A DNA stretch of 64,000 nt from Metapseudomonas boanensis (GTDB taxonomy: Bacteria > Pseudomonadota > Gammaproteobacteria > Pseudomonadales > Pseudomonadaceae), in the NCBI RefSeq assembly GCF_018704125.1, contig NZ_JAGTIS010000008.1:186001-250000 (forward strand), given 5' to 3'. Within the stretch, counting starts at the first letter, position 1, and each line of letters opens with the position of its first letter. Position numbers and translations under genes: made by a program. Of the stretch, positions 40,924 to 50,135 are shown piece after piece. The notes beneath the pieces were generated by a model that saw nothing but the letters and a program-made list of their open reading frames with translations, had not been told where the DNA came from and searched no databases.

Positions 40924-43269
40924 ATGAACCTGCCCGTGATATCCCGGCCGCTGGAACCGGCCTTGTTCGCCCGCGCCCCGGACCTGGAACGCCACCGTGT
41001 CGCCCCTGGCGGATTGACGGTAGTGGCCCTGGAGCCTGGGGACCGACTGGAGGTGATCGACCTCGAAGGCGACCAGCCCGCCGAACTGCTGGCCTTCGCC
41101 GGCAACGGCCGTGCCGCGTTGGCCGCACTTGGCCTCAGCGCCAGCCCCGGCGCCGACTTCATCGCCCACCTGCTGCACGACGGCAGCCTGGAAGCGGCCC
41201 ATGTCAGCGCCGGACTGGTGCGGCGTGGCATCGATTGCCGTCACCTGCCACACGCCGCGCGGCTCTGGCCAGCCGGTAATCCCGCCGGCTTCAGCCGCAG
41301 CTTCAGCGCCAGCGAAGCGCTGCTGGTAATCGTCGCCGCACCGGGCGGCCAGACGCCAGTAGACAGCCAGTCTCGAGCCAGCGATCTGCGCCTGTTGATC
41401 CACCGCGCCAACCCGCGCCGAGTGATGGCCCCGCCGCTACCGGCGCCGCTCGGGGAGCTGGTCGACGAATTCACCATCACGCCCGGTAGCGCACGGGACT
41501 ATCTCGTCGCCGCTGGCCAGTACATCCAGGTGCTGGATGTCGCCGGACGGCAGTGCTCGGACTTCGTCGCCTTCGACCGCCGTGGCCTCGATGCAGGTCG
41601 CGAGATCGACCTCGACCCCACCGTCACCCGCACCCTGAACGGCAACGCCTATCCCGGACCGGGCCTGTTCAGCCGCTTCTTCGACCGCAACCTGCAGCCG
41701 ATGCTGGAAGTAGTGCGCGATACCGTCGGCCGCCACGACACCTTCGCCCTGGCCTGCACCGCGCGTTACTACGAAGCGCAGGGTTACTTCGGCCATGCCA
41801 ACTGCAGCGACAACATCAGCCGCGCCGTCGCGAAGCACGGCGTGCAAGGCCGCGCCGGCTGGCCGGCGATCAACTTCTTCTTCAACACCGGGGTGGATGT
41901 ACACCAGCACCTGACCCTCGACGAGCCCTGGTCTCGTCCCGGCGACTACGTGCTTCTGCGGGCCATGACCGACCTGGTCTGCGCCAGCAGTTCCTGCCCG
42001 GACGACATCGATCCGGCCAACGGCTGGCAGCCCACCGACATCCACATCCGCGTGTATTCCGAACAGGAGCGTTTCAGTATCGCCATGGCCACTCGCAAGA
42101 CACCCGACGCCGACCTGGTGCTGACCCGCGAGAGCGGCTTCCACCCCGGCACCTCGGCCCTCACCCGCCAGTTCGTCGACTACCGCGGCTTCTGGACGCC
42201 GATCCAGTTCGACGGCCATGGCGCGATCGAGGAATACCACGGCTGCCGCGAGAAGGTGGCAGTGATGGACCTGTCCGCCCTGCGCAAATTCGAGGTGCTC
42301 GGTCCCGACGCCGAAGCCCTGCTGGATTACTGCCTGACCCGCGACGTACGCAAGCTCGCGGTGGGCCAGGTGGTGTACTCGGCCATGTGTTTCGAGCACG
42401 GCGGCATGCTCGACGACGGCACCCTGATGCGTCTCGGGCCGGACGCCTTCCGCTGGATCGGCGGCGAGGACTATGCCGGCGTCTGGCTGCGCGAGCAGGC
42501 CGAAAAACTGGGCATGAAGGTGTGGATAAAGAGCGCTTCGGAACAGATCCACAACATTGCCGTACAGGGCCCGCTGGCCCGCACCCTGCTGAAAGACATG
42601 ATCTGGACACCGGGCACCCAACCAAAACTGGAAGACCTTGGCTGGTTCCGCTTTCTCAATGGCCGCCTGGACGACTACAACGGCGCGCCGCTGATGGTGT
42701 CGCGCACCGGCTACACAGGCGAGCTGGGCTACGAAATCTGGTGCCACCCCAGCGATGGCTTGAAGGTGTGGAACCGCCTCTGGCAGCTCGGCGAACCGTT
42801 GGGGTTGGTGCCGCTGGGCCTGCAGGCGCTGGACATGCTGCGCATCGAGGCCGGGCTGATCTTCGCCGGCTACGAGTTCAGCGACCAGACCGATCCCTTC
42901 GAGGCAGGCATCGGCTTCTGCGTACCGTTGAAGACCAAGCAGGCCGACTTCATCGGCAAGGACGCCCTGCTGCGCCGCGGCGCCCATCCGCAACAGCGCC
43001 TGGTGGGGCTGGAACTGGAAGGCAACGAACCGGCCGCCCATGGCGACTGCGTGCACGTCGGTCGTGCCCAGGTCGGGATCGTCACCAGCGCTACCCGCTC
43101 GCCGGTGCTGGGCAAGAACATCGCCCTGTGCCGGCTCGACATCGGCTACTGCGAGCCGGGTACGGCGGTGGAAATCGGCAAGCTCGACGGCCAGCAGAAG
43201 CGCATCCGCGCCCGCGTGGTCGCCAGCACCGTGGCCTATGACCCGGAGAAGACCCGCGTACGCGGCTGA
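40924..43269 (+). CDS. tdm: Trimethylamine N-oxide demethylase (DUF1989-GcvT fusion)
   Basis: This 781-residue protein has N-terminal DUF1989-type sequence in two parts (about 15-170, weak; 180-370, clear) and a C-terminal GcvT domain (about 415-780; RTGYTGELGYEIWCHPSDGL). Cysteines in the second part (QCSDF, CTARYYEAQGYF, NCSDN, CASSSCPDD) are the expected zinc ligands of Tdm. Tdm splits TMAO to dimethylamine plus formaldehyde, and the GcvT half conjugates the formaldehyde to tetrahydrofolate. The ATG at 40924 is chosen because the longer frame translates the repeat. It follows tmm, so TMAO made there is used directly. Confidence 0.93.
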   Translation: MNLPVISRPLEPALFARAPDLERHRVAPGGLTVVALEPGDRLEVIDLEGDQPAELLAFAGNGRAALAALGLSASPGADFIAHLLHDGSLEAAHVSAGLVRRGIDCRHLPHAARLWPAGNPAGFSRSFSASEALLVIVAAPGGQTPVDSQSRASDLRLLIHRANPRRVMAPPLPAPLGELVDEFTITPGSARDYLVAAGQYIQVLDVAGRQCSDFVAFDRRGLDAGREIDLDPTVTRTLNGNAYPGPGLFSRFFDRNLQPMLEVVRDTVGRHDTFALACTARYYEAQGYFGHANCSDNISRAVAKHGVQGRAGWPAINFFFNTGVDVHQHLTLDEPWSRPGDYVLLRAMTDLVCASSSCPDDIDPANGWQPTDIHIRVYSEQERFSIAMATRKTPDADLVLTRESGFHPGTSALTRQFVDYRGFWTPIQFDGHGAIEEYHGCREKVAVMDLSALRKFEVLGPDAEALLDYCLTRDVRKLAVGQVVYSAMCFEHGGMLDDGTLMRLGPDAFRWIGGEDYAGVWLREQAEKLGMKVWIKSASEQIHNIAVQGPLARTLLKDMIWTPGTQPKLEDLGWFRFLNGRLDDYNGAPLMVSRTGYTGELGYEIWCHPSDGLKVWNRLWQLGEPLGLVPLGLQALDMLRIEAGLIFAGYEFSDQTDPFEAGIGFCVPLKTKQADFIGKDALLRRGAHPQQRLVGLELEGNEPAAHGDCVHVGRAQVGIVTSATRSPVLGKNIALCRLDIGYCEPGTAVEIGKLDGQQKRIRARVVASTVAYDPEKTRVRG

Positions 43270-43344
43270 TGCGGTACTTGGAGAGGGATTTGCTAGGGAG
43301 TGCTGCAAGTCCCTCCCCCGTCCATAGCCAAGGAGAATCGGCCA

Positions 43345-44331
43345 ATGTGGTTCAGAAAAGCATCCAGCAACCTGGCCAACGAACTCAGCCAGTGGCTCGA
43401 CCAGCTGTCCAGCAACCAAGGCCCGGAATCCGCACTGCCACGACTGAGACACCAACCCCGGCTGCTTGGCAGCCTGGAAAGGCTGCAGCGCGACTGGCGC
43501 GAACTGCAGCACATCCGCCAGCACTCCGAGCGGCAAGCACCGCCACCCTGTAGTGCCAATGAGTACGCCGAGTTGAACCGGCGACTGGCCCAGGCCGAAC
43601 AGCAAGACACGCGGTTGCGTGGTGAACTGGAAGAGTACCGGCAACGTCTGGCGGCCCTGGAGGCCGAACGGGAAACCTGGGACAAGGAACGCGAGGTGTG
43701 GGACCTGACCAAACGCACCCTCACCGAAGGCTGCTGGGCGATGAACGTGGTAAACGGCGACCCCGACCATCCGCAGAACGTGATCCGCTGGTCCGAGCAG
43801 TTCCGCGAGCTCATCGGCTACAAGCGCGAGGAGTTTCCCGATGGCTGGGACAGCTACTTCGGCGTGGTCAACCCGGACGATCTCAAGGAAGTTATGAAGA
43901 CCTTCAACGCTTCGATGGCGGACAGCAGCGGCGACGGTTTCTATGCGGTTGAGTACCGCATGCGACACAAGACCCGTGGCGAAGTCTGGTTCCGCGAACG
44001 TGGCCGCTGCCTGCGCGACAGCCGAGGCCGGTTGCTCTATGTTACCGGTGCGGTGCGCGAGATCAGTGACGAGAAGACCGCCGCCAGCCTGCACGAACGC
44101 GAACAAGCGAACATCCAGACCACCTATGGCCAGATCTCCCAGGTGGCCGGGGTGATCCGTGGCATCGCCGAACAGACCAACCTGCTGGCACTCAACGCAG
44201 CCATTGAAGCGGCCCGAGCGGGTGAACAAGGGCGCGGTTTCGCGGTGGTGGCGGACGAGGTGCGCAACCTGGCGCGGCGGACCCAGGAATCGGTGCAGCA
44301 GATTCAGGCGATGCTGCGTCAGCAAAACTGA
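43345..44331 (+). CDS. Soluble PAS-type methyl-accepting chemotaxis protein, short
   Basis: This 328-residue protein has no membrane helix or signal peptide. An N-terminal coiled-coil-like segment (about 20-125, rich in charged residues and Leu) is followed by a PAS domain (about 130-245; [20 protein letters not shown]) and a short MCP signalling hairpin (about 260-328) with the conserved [20 protein letters not shown] tip and [14 protein letters not shown]. The methylation helices are much shorter than in full MCPs. AGGAGA precedes the ATG. It may signal cytoplasmic redox or amine metabolism to the Che system. It lies 75 bases after tdm and may be in the same transcript. Confidence 0.88.
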   Translation: MWFRKASSNLANELSQWLDQLSSNQGPESALPRLRHQPRLLGSLERLQRDWRELQHIRQHSERQAPPPCSANEYAELNRRLAQAEQQDTRLRGELEEYRQRLAALEAERETWDKEREVWDLTKRTLTEGCWAMNVVNGDPDHPQNVIRWSEQFRELIGYKREEFPDGWDSYFGVVNPDDLKEVMKTFNASMADSSGDGFYAVEYRMRHKTRGEVWFRERGRCLRDSRGRLLYVTGAVREISDEKTAASLHEREQANIQTTYGQISQVAGVIRGIAEQTNLLALNAAIEAARAGEQGRGFAVVADEVRNLARRTQESVQQIQAMLRQQN

Positions 44332-44488
44332 GGAAACGAACCGATTTCAGGCATATTGCCTGGAATACGATCGGAAACGGGGCATTGCGGCAATGGCAGG
44401 GTGGGCCGCGTGGCGCCATCATCGAATACGGCGAATGAGTGCATTCATCATCCCCCCACCCGGCCAGGGATTTGACGCAGGTCTGCGC

Positions 44489-44830
44489 CTACGCCACCTG
44501 CGCACCTCCCACCATCTTCAGGCCGACAATGCCTCCTACGATCATCACCAGGCACACCCCGCGCATCATCCCCAGCTGTTCGCCCATGAACATTGTCGCG
44601 TAGGCCACGGTGCCCAGGGTGCCGATACCCACCCAGACCGCGTAGGCCAGTCCCAGCGGCAGCTCGCGTACCGCCAGGCTCAACAGATAGATGCTCAGCA
44701 TCAGGAATAAGCCGCAATACAGGCTCGGCCAAAGCCGGGTGAAGCCCTCCGTGCGCGGGATGATCGAGGCGTAGAGCACCTCGCAGAGTCCCGCCAGAAC
44801 CAGGAATCCCCATCCATTCAACCACGCCAT
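44489..44830 (-). CDS. Small multidrug resistance (SMR) exporter, SugE/Gdx-like
   Basis: This 113-residue protein has four hydrophobic helices and the essential membrane glutamate E17 (LAGLCEVLYA). The region TEGFTRLWPSLYCG and LPLGLAYAVWVGIGTLGTV matches the SugE/Gdx branch, which exports guanidinium or small quaternary ammonium compounds as an antiparallel dimer using H+. Its location next to methylated-amine genes suggests it may export an amine or related cation, which is inference. It lies on the opposite strand to the chemoreceptor gene. Confidence 0.87.
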   Translation of the reverse strand: MAWLNGWGFLVLAGLCEVLYASIIPRTEGFTRLWPSLYCGLFLMLSIYLLSLAVRELPLGLAYAVWVGIGTLGTVAYATMFMGEQLGMMRGVCLVMIVGGIVGLKMVGGAQVA

Positions 44831-44859
44831 CCTTCACGCCTCCTTCTCGAACACAAGCT

Positions 44860-44911
44860 GGTGCGCGCGGCGCACCCTACCCTTCCGCAGTAGGGTGCGC
44901 TGTGCGCACCG
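44860..44911. repeat. Inverted GGTGCGC...CCCTAC / GTAGGGTGCGC repeat
   Basis: Two inverted 21-base arms around a 10-base centre, between the SMR gene and glnK. Same family as 40824-40895. Confidence 0.75.
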
Positions 44912-44932
44912 CTTTCCCAGCTCCAATGAAAG

Positions 44933-44955
44933 CGCCGACGCAAGGCGTCGGCGCG
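44933..44955 (-). terminator. Terminator of amtB-glnK
   Basis: On the minus strand GCGCCGACGC and GCGTCGGCGC form a perfect 10-base-pair stem with a 3-base loop, followed by TTTCATT, 18 bases after the glnK stop. Confidence 0.8.
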
Positions 44956-44972
44956 GGGGTACAGCCATCAAC

Positions 44973-45311
44973 TCACACGGCGTCTTCGCCCAGCTCCCCG
45001 GTGCGTATCCGCACCACGCTTTCCAGGTCCAGGACGAACAACTTGCCATCGCCGATCTTGCCGGTGTAGGCCGCCTTGAGAATGGCGTCCATGGCAGCCT
45101 GGCACAGCGCATCGCCGACCACGATTTCCAGCTTGATCTTGGGCAGCAGCTCCACCACGTACTCGGCGCCCCGGTAGATTTCCGAGTGGCCTTTCTGCCG
45201 GCCATAGCCCTTGACCTCGGTGACGGTCACGCCGCTTACGCCAGCCTCGGTCAGCGCCTCGCGCACCTCGTCCAGGCGGAAGGGTTTGATGATTGCGGTA
45301 ATAAGTTTCAT
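44973..45311 (-). CDS. glnK: PII nitrogen regulatory protein
   Basis: This 112-residue PII protein is full length with the uridylylated tyrosine Y51 in the T-loop (EIYRGAEYVV), the Walker-like KGYGRQKGHSEIY and the C-terminal signature GKIGDGKLFVLDLESVVRIR. It senses 2-oxoglutarate and ATP/ADP and gates AmtB at the membrane. It follows amtB by 11 bases, the reverse of the usual glnK-amtB order. Being next to gmaS/mgs genes, it may be a paralogue devoted to amine nitrogen. Confidence 0.95.
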   Translation of the reverse strand: MKLITAIIKPFRLDEVREALTEAGVSGVTVTEVKGYGRQKGHSEIYRGAEYVVELLPKIKLEIVVGDALCQAAMDAILKAAYTGKIGDGKLFVLDLESVVRIRTGELGEDAV

Positions 45312-45322
45312 GGCCGCGGTCC

Positions 45323-46642
45323 TCAGCTCGAATACTTGTAGCCGACTTCGCCATGGGCGGTGAGGTCCAGCCCGTCCACCTCGGCCGCTTCCTCAACCCG
45401 CAGCCCGCTGCACAGCGCGGAAGCCACCTTGAAGGCGATCAGGCTGGTCACGGCCGAGAAGCCGATGCTGAACAGAATCGCGCCACCGTTGACCAGCAAT
45501 TGATCGAACAGGTCGCGGCCTTCGGGGAAGCCCTGGCCACCGATGGCGGTGAGGGCGAACACCGGGGTCAGCAAGCCGCCGAGGATGCCGGCCACGCCAT
45601 GCACGCCGAACACATCGAAGGCATCGTCCAGGCCGATCATCGGCTTGAGCTTGTCCACCGACCAGACACACACCGGACCGGCAATCAGGCCCAGCAGGAT
45701 GGAGCCCATGGGGCCGACATAGCCGCAGGCCGGGGTAATGGCAACCAGGCCGGCAATGGCGCCGGATACCGCGCCGAACAGGCTTGGACGACCACGGTGC
45801 TGCCACTCCACCAGCATCCAGCCCAGCGCACCGGCGCAGCTGGCGAGCATGGTGTTAACCATCACCAGCATGGCGAAACCGTTGGCAGCCAGGGCACAGC
45901 CGCCACAGAAGCCCAGCCAGCCCACCCACAGCAGCGAGCCACCGGTGAGGGTCATGGTCATGTTGTGCGGAGCGATCGCTGGGGTGCCGAAGCCGCGACG
46001 GCGTCCCAGCAACCACGCGCCCACCAGGGAGGCGATGCCGACGTTCAGGTGCACCACATTTCCGCCGGCGAAGTCCTGCACGCCCAGGTTGAACACCCAG
46101 CCACCGCCCCAGGCCATGTGCGCCATGGGGATGTAGTTGATGGTCAGCCAGACCGCCATGAAGACCATGACGGCGGCGAACTTCATGCGCTCGGCGAAGG
46201 CACCGACGATGATCGCCGGGGTGATGGCGGCGAACAGGAGCATGAACAAGAAATACAGGTACTCGGGGATGGTACCGACAACCGTGTCCTTGGTGACGCC
46301 GACCATGAATAGCTTGTCCAGGCCGCCGATCACCGACTGCAGCGAACCGCCGTCGGTGAATGTCAGGCTGTAGCCGTAAACGGCGAACAGCACCGACATC
46401 AGCGAGGCGGTGCAGAACACCTGCATGAGGATCGACAGCACGTTCTTGGTCCGCGCCATGCCGCCGTAGAACAGCGCCAGGCCCGGCAGTGTCATCAGCA
46501 GCACCACCAGCGAGCAGAGCGCGACGAACGCGGTGTCGCCACTATTGATCACAGGTGGCGCTTCTTCCGCATTTACCGCAAAACTGCCCAACAGAAGGGA
46601 AAGGCCCAACATACCGCGGCCCACATGTGAAAACCGGATCAT
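45323..46642 (-). CDS. amtB: Ammonium transporter
   Basis: This 439-residue protein has an N-terminal signal-like helix (to about residue 25, NAEEAPP) then eleven membrane helices, as in AmtB. Conserved segments: LPGLALFYGGMARTKNVLS, AFAERMKFAA, WGGGWVFNLGVQDFAGGNVVHLN and FDVFGVHGVAGILGGL (pore histidine). It imports ammonium, and many Amt proteins also carry methylammonium, which could matter here. A sigma-54 promoter lies 139 bases upstream. It is co-transcribed with glnK. Confidence 0.95.
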   Translation of the reverse strand: MIRFSHVGRGMLGLSLLLGSFAVNAEEAPPVINSGDTAFVALCSLVVLLMTLPGLALFYGGMARTKNVLSILMQVFCTASLMSVLFAVYGYSLTFTDGGSLQSVIGGLDKLFMVGVTKDTVVGTIPEYLYFLFMLLFAAITPAIIVGAFAERMKFAAVMVFMAVWLTINYIPMAHMAWGGGWVFNLGVQDFAGGNVVHLNVGIASLVGAWLLGRRRGFGTPAIAPHNMTMTLTGGSLLWVGWLGFCGGCALAANGFAMLVMVNTMLASCAGALGWMLVEWQHRGRPSLFGAVSGAIAGLVAITPACGYVGPMGSILLGLIAGPVCVWSVDKLKPMIGLDDAFDVFGVHGVAGILGGLLTPVFALTAIGGQGFPEGRDLFDQLLVNGGAILFSIGFSAVTSLIAFKVASALCSGLRVEEAAEVDGLDLTAHGEVGYKYSS

Positions 46643-47095
46643 TGCCTGTTGCCTCCAAACCGACAGGATTTCGGCCGGCCCGCTGTCGGATAGACGGACC
46701 GACGTTCGAGCGCCCTAAGAAGACGAGGCCGGGCCAGCACCTATCTTCCTATAGGGCAATTTTGTTTCCCATTAGGCATAGCAATTGGCCTGCCAAGGCC
46801 GCAGCATGCGCTTGCCTTTCTGCTAAGCCGTTGAATAGAAAGCGCTTTATTTCACGGCGTAGAGAGGCAATGGGCAGCGATGACAAGTGAGAACGCATTT
46901 TCTTGGTGCGAATTTGATTTTCCTGCCAATCAATAAAGCAATGCACTCGCCTGGATGGTGCCCCGCCACCCGGTAAGCCACGTAGCGGCCGTAGGTTGGT
47001 CCGAGCTGTGCGAGGCCCAACGTCCGGAGCCCACCGGAAACACCGCCGGTGGAAGTGAAAAGCGACTTCCACCCCAGGCGAGCCCATCCAATTAC
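46643..47095. other. amtB upstream region
   Basis: This stretch between the amtB start and the mgsC terminator holds no gene. It includes a TTTCCCA motif at 46765-46771 and a sigma-54 promoter at 46781-46795, both upstream of amtB. AT content rises around 46840-46940. I see no clear NtrC site (GCAC-N7-GTGC). Confidence 0.5.
46781..46795 (-). promoter_or_regulatory. Sigma-54 promoter of amtB-glnK
   Basis: TGGCAGGCCAATTGC on the minus strand matches TGGCACG-N4-TTGC at 10 of 11 fixed positions, with exact spacing. This fits nitrogen control. A TTTCCCA motif (46765-46771) lies just downstream, near the predicted transcription start. Confidence 0.8.
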
Positions 47096-47132
47096 AAAAA
47101 AGAAAAAGGCCGGCGATCGCTCGCCGGCCTTC
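47096..47132 (-). terminator. Intrinsic terminator of gmaS-mgsABC
   Basis: GGCCGGCGA and TCGCCGGCC form a 9-base-pair stem followed on the minus strand by TTTTTCTTTTTT. Confidence 0.92.
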
Positions 47133-47149
47133 GTTTACCGCCTTCGGGA

Positions 47150-48472
47150 TCAGTAGCCCTGACCCGGAATCCAACTGGTGCCGGCCAGGGGCACCCGGGC
47201 CATGGCGGCAGATTCCACCGTCAGCGCCACCAGGTCCTCGGGATCGAGGTTGTGCAGGTGGGACTTGCCGCAGGCACGGGCCATGGTCTGGGCTTCCAGT
47301 ACCAGCACGCGCAGATAATTGGCCAGGCGGCGGCCGGCTTCCACCGGGTCCAGGCGCTTGGACAGTTCCGGATCCTGGGTGGTGATGCCAGCCGGGTCAC
47401 GGCCGTTCTGCCAGTCGTCGTAGTAGCCAGCAGCGGAGCCGATTTTCTTCAGCTCATCGTCCAGGCGCGGGTGGTTGTCGCCCAGCGCCACCAGGGCAGC
47501 GGTGCCGATGGCCACGGCGTCGGCACCCAGTGCCATGGCCTTGGCCACGTCGGCACCGTTGCGGATGCCACCGGAGACGATCAGCTGCACCTGGCGATGC
47601 ATGCCCATTTCCTGCAGGGCCTGCACGGCTTGCGGGATGGCCGGGAGGATCGGGATGCCCACGTGCTCGATGAACACTTCCTGGGTGGCCGCGGTGCCGC
47701 CCTGCATGCCGTCGAGGACGATCACGTCGGCGCCGGCTTTCACCGCCAGCTTGACGTCGTAGTACGGGCGGCTGGCACCGATCTTCACGTAGATGGGTTT
47801 TTCCCAGTCGGTGATCTCACGCAGCTCGGCGATCTTGATCGCTAGGTCGTCCGGGCCGGTCCAGTCCGGGTGGCGGCAGGCGCTGCGCTGGTCCACGCCG
47901 ATGGGCAGGGTCCGCATGCCGGCGACGCGCTCGGTCACTTTCATGCCCAGCAGCATGCCGCCACCGCCAGGCTTGGCGCCCTGGCCGAGGACGATCTCGA
48001 TGGCGTCTGCCTTGCGCAGGTCATCCGGGTTCATGCCGTAGCGCGACGGCAGGTACTGATAGACCAAGTGCTTGGACTGGCCGCGCTCTTCCGGGGTCAT
48101 GCCGCCGTCGCCAGTGGTGGTGCTGGTACCGGCGATGCTGGCTCCACGGCCCAAGGCCTCCTTGGCGTTGGCCGAGAGGGCACCGAAGCTCATCCCGGCG
48201 ATGGTCACCGGAATTTGCAGGTGGATCGGCTTCTTCGCAAAGCGGGTGCCGAGCACCACATCGGTGCCGCACTTCTCGCGATAGCCCTCCAATGGGTAGC
48301 GCGAGACGCTGGCGCCGAGCAGCAGCAGGTCATCGAAGTGCGGCAGCTTGCGCTTGGTGCCGCCGCCGCGGATGTCATAAATGCCGGTTTCGGCGGCACG
48401 CTGGATTTCCTGGATGGTCAGGCGGTCGAAGGTGGCGGATTCGCGCAGCACCGGAGTGTGTTTGTCGGTCAT
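47150..48472 (-). CDS. mgsC: N-methylglutamate synthase subunit MgsC (glutamate-synthase-like)
   Basis: This 440-residue FMN-binding glutamate-synthase-domain protein shows AGMSFGALSANAKEALGRGA, TTTGDGGMTPEER, IEIVLGQGAKPGGGGMLLG, VKIGASRPYYDVKLAVKAGA and IVSGGIRNGADVAKAMALGA. With MgsA and MgsB it makes N-methylglutamate from gamma-glutamylmethylamide or methylamine plus glutamate. The operon order is gmaS-mgsA-mgsB-mgsC. In a standard GOGAT, the amidotransferase, synthase and GXGXG domains are fused; here they are three genes. It ends with a strong terminator. Confidence 0.93.
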   Translation of the reverse strand: MTDKHTPVLRESATFDRLTIQEIQRAAETGIYDIRGGGTKRKLPHFDDLLLLGASVSRYPLEGYREKCGTDVVLGTRFAKKPIHLQIPVTIAGMSFGALSANAKEALGRGASIAGTSTTTGDGGMTPEERGQSKHLVYQYLPSRYGMNPDDLRKADAIEIVLGQGAKPGGGGMLLGMKVTERVAGMRTLPIGVDQRSACRHPDWTGPDDLAIKIAELREITDWEKPIYVKIGASRPYYDVKLAVKAGADVIVLDGMQGGTAATQEVFIEHVGIPILPAIPQAVQALQEMGMHRQVQLIVSGGIRNGADVAKAMALGADAVAIGTAALVALGDNHPRLDDELKKIGSAAGYYDDWQNGRDPAGITTQDPELSKRLDPVEAGRRLANYLRVLVLEAQTMARACGKSHLHNLDPEDLVALTVESAAMARVPLAGTSWIPGQGY

Positions 48473-48492
48473 GATGATTTCCTCGCTGCGGA

Positions 48493-49167
48493 TCAGTACG
48501 CGGATGCGTTATCGACTTTGAAGTTGTAAAGCTGACGGGCCGAGCCGTAGCGCTTGAAGCTGGCCGGGTCCTCGTCGAAGCCGGCACGGTTGAGCAGCTC
48601 TTTCAGCTCCTCCAGATGTTCAGCGCGCATCTCCTTCTGGATGCAGTCCGAACCCAGCGACTTGACCGTGCCCTTCACGTAGATGCGGGTTTCGTAGAGC
48701 GAATCGCCCAGCGCGTCGCCGGCATCGCCGCACACCACCAGACGCCCGGCCTGGGCCATGAAGCAGCTCATGTGGCCGATGCTGCCGCCGACGACGATGT
48801 CGACACCCTTCATGGAAATGCCGCAGCGCGCGCCGGCATCGCCCTCGATCACCAGTAACCCGCCATGGGCGGTGGCACCGGCGGCCTGGGAGGCACTGCC
48901 TTTCACCCGCACCGAGCCGGACATCATGTTTTCTGCCACGCCGACGCCGACGTTGCCGTGCACGGTGACGCAGGCCTTCTGGTTCATGCCAGCGCAGTAG
49001 TAGCCCGCGTGGCCCTGGATATCGATGCTCACAGCCTGGTTCACGCCCACGGCCAGGTTGTGCTTGCCGTCCGGATGGGTCACCACCCACTCGCGGTCCT
49101 GTACTTCAGCGTGCAGGGCCTGGTTCAGTTCACGCACCGAGGCAGTGGAAAGATCAACGGTTTTCAT
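48493..49167 (-). CDS. mgsB: N-methylglutamate synthase subunit MgsB (GXGXG domain)
   Basis: This 224-residue protein consists of the GltB C-terminal (GXGXG) beta-helix domain, with repeated short turns such as GHAGYYCAGMN, GNVGVGVAENM, GGLLVIEGDAGARCGISMKG and GGSIGHMSCFMAQAGRLVVC. It is the structural subunit linking amidotransferase and synthase in N-methylglutamate synthase. It lies 11 bases after mgsA and 20 before mgsC. Confidence 0.92.
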   Translation of the reverse strand: MKTVDLSTASVRELNQALHAEVQDREWVVTHPDGKHNLAVGVNQAVSIDIQGHAGYYCAGMNQKACVTVHGNVGVGVAENMMSGSVRVKGSASQAAGATAHGGLLVIEGDAGARCGISMKGVDIVVGGSIGHMSCFMAQAGRLVVCGDAGDALGDSLYETRIYVKGTVKSLGSDCIQKEMRAEHLEELKELLNRAGFDEDPASFKRYGSARQLYNFKVDNASAY

Positions 49168-49178
49168 AGCTCAGCTCC

Positions 49179-50078
49179 TCAGGCGCGTTCCCAGATGTAC
49201 ATGGTGGCGGGTTCGGGTTCCCATACTTTTGCTTTATCGATACCCGGCAGGCTGGCCAAAGCCTGGTATTCCGAGGCCATGGCCACGTAGTCGTCGGTCT
49301 CGGCAAGGATTGCCGGCTTGCAGGCGATCGGATCACGGATCACGGCGAAGCCGTTGCGGGTGCCGATGGCGAAGGTGAAGAAGCCGTCGAGGTCCTCCAG
49401 GGAATGGTCCAGCGCCTCTTTCAGGCTATCGCCCTGCTGCAGGCGCCAGGTCAGGTAACCGGCCGCCACTTCGGTGTCGTTCTCGGTTTCGAAGGTGATG
49501 CCCTGGCGCTTCAGTTCCTGGCGCAGGCGCGAGTGGTTGGAGAGCGAGCCGTTGTGCACCAGGCACAGGTCGGCGCCGGTGGAGAACGGGTGGCTGCCTT
49601 CCATGGTCACGGCGCTCTCGGTGGCCATGCGGGTATGGCCGATGATGTGGCTGCCCTTCATCTTCGCCAGGCCGAAGCGCTGGGAGATTTCTTCCGGCAG
49701 GCCCATGCCCTTGAGAATCTCGATGCTCTGCCCGGCGCTCATGATGCGTACGCCGGGGGCGAGGTCAGCGAGGGCGGCACGCGCACGCTCTTCATCGCAG
49801 TTGACCTTGAGGACGGCGGCGCTAGCGTTCTGGAACCAGTCCAGGGAGCAGCCCAGACGGCCCTCAAGCTCGCCCATCAGGTTTTTCCAGTCGTAGCCGA
49901 CGTCAGCGGCCTGCAGGGTCAGCTTGACCCAGCCGTCGGCCACTTCATCGCCATAGATGGCAAAGCCCGCGCTGTCCGGACCACGATCGGTCATGGCCTG
50001 CAGCATGGGTTCGAACAGCTTGCCGAGTTGGGCTTCCAGCTCGGGCTTCTTCAGGTAAAGACCTACGATTCCGCACAT
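49179..50078 (-). CDS. mgsA: N-methylglutamate synthase subunit MgsA (class II amidotransferase)
   Basis: This 299-residue glutamine amidotransferase (GATase2) has the N-terminal nucleophile Cys2 (MCGIVGLYL), which is exposed after Met removal, and the substrate-site segments GHTRMATESAVTMEGSHPFS and LVHNGSLSNHSRLRQEL. Hydrolysing gamma-glutamylmethylamide would release methylamine for the synthase subunit. It is the first mgs gene after gmaS, separated by 57 bases. Confidence 0.93.
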   Translation of the reverse strand: MCGIVGLYLKKPELEAQLGKLFEPMLQAMTDRGPDSAGFAIYGDEVADGWVKLTLQAADVGYDWKNLMGELEGRLGCSLDWFQNASAAVLKVNCDEERARAALADLAPGVRIMSAGQSIEILKGMGLPEEISQRFGLAKMKGSHIIGHTRMATESAVTMEGSHPFSTGADLCLVHNGSLSNHSRLRQELKRQGITFETENDTEVAAGYLTWRLQQGDSLKEALDHSLEDLDGFFTFAIGTRNGFAVIRDPIACKPAILAETDDYVAMASEYQALASLPGIDKAKVWEPEPATMYIWERA

Positions 50079-50135
50079 GGTGTGTCTCCTCCGGAGGCAG
50101 GTGGCGCCAAGCGCCAGAAGGGTTTGATCGGGTTA

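Noticed and set aside
41437-44325. A very long open frame (about 960 codons) on the minus strand
   Set aside because: It is antisense to tdm and the chemoreceptor, with low-complexity composition typical of GC-rich shadow frames and no family motif.
44831-44972. Guanidine riboswitch for the SMR gene
   Set aside because: The space upstream of the exporter is largely filled by an inverted repeat and the glnK terminator, and no guanidine-riboswitch core is visible.
46643-47149. NtrC binding site upstream of amtB
   Set aside because: Several GCAC and GTGC half-sites occur (near 46945-46965), but none has the required 7-base spacing.
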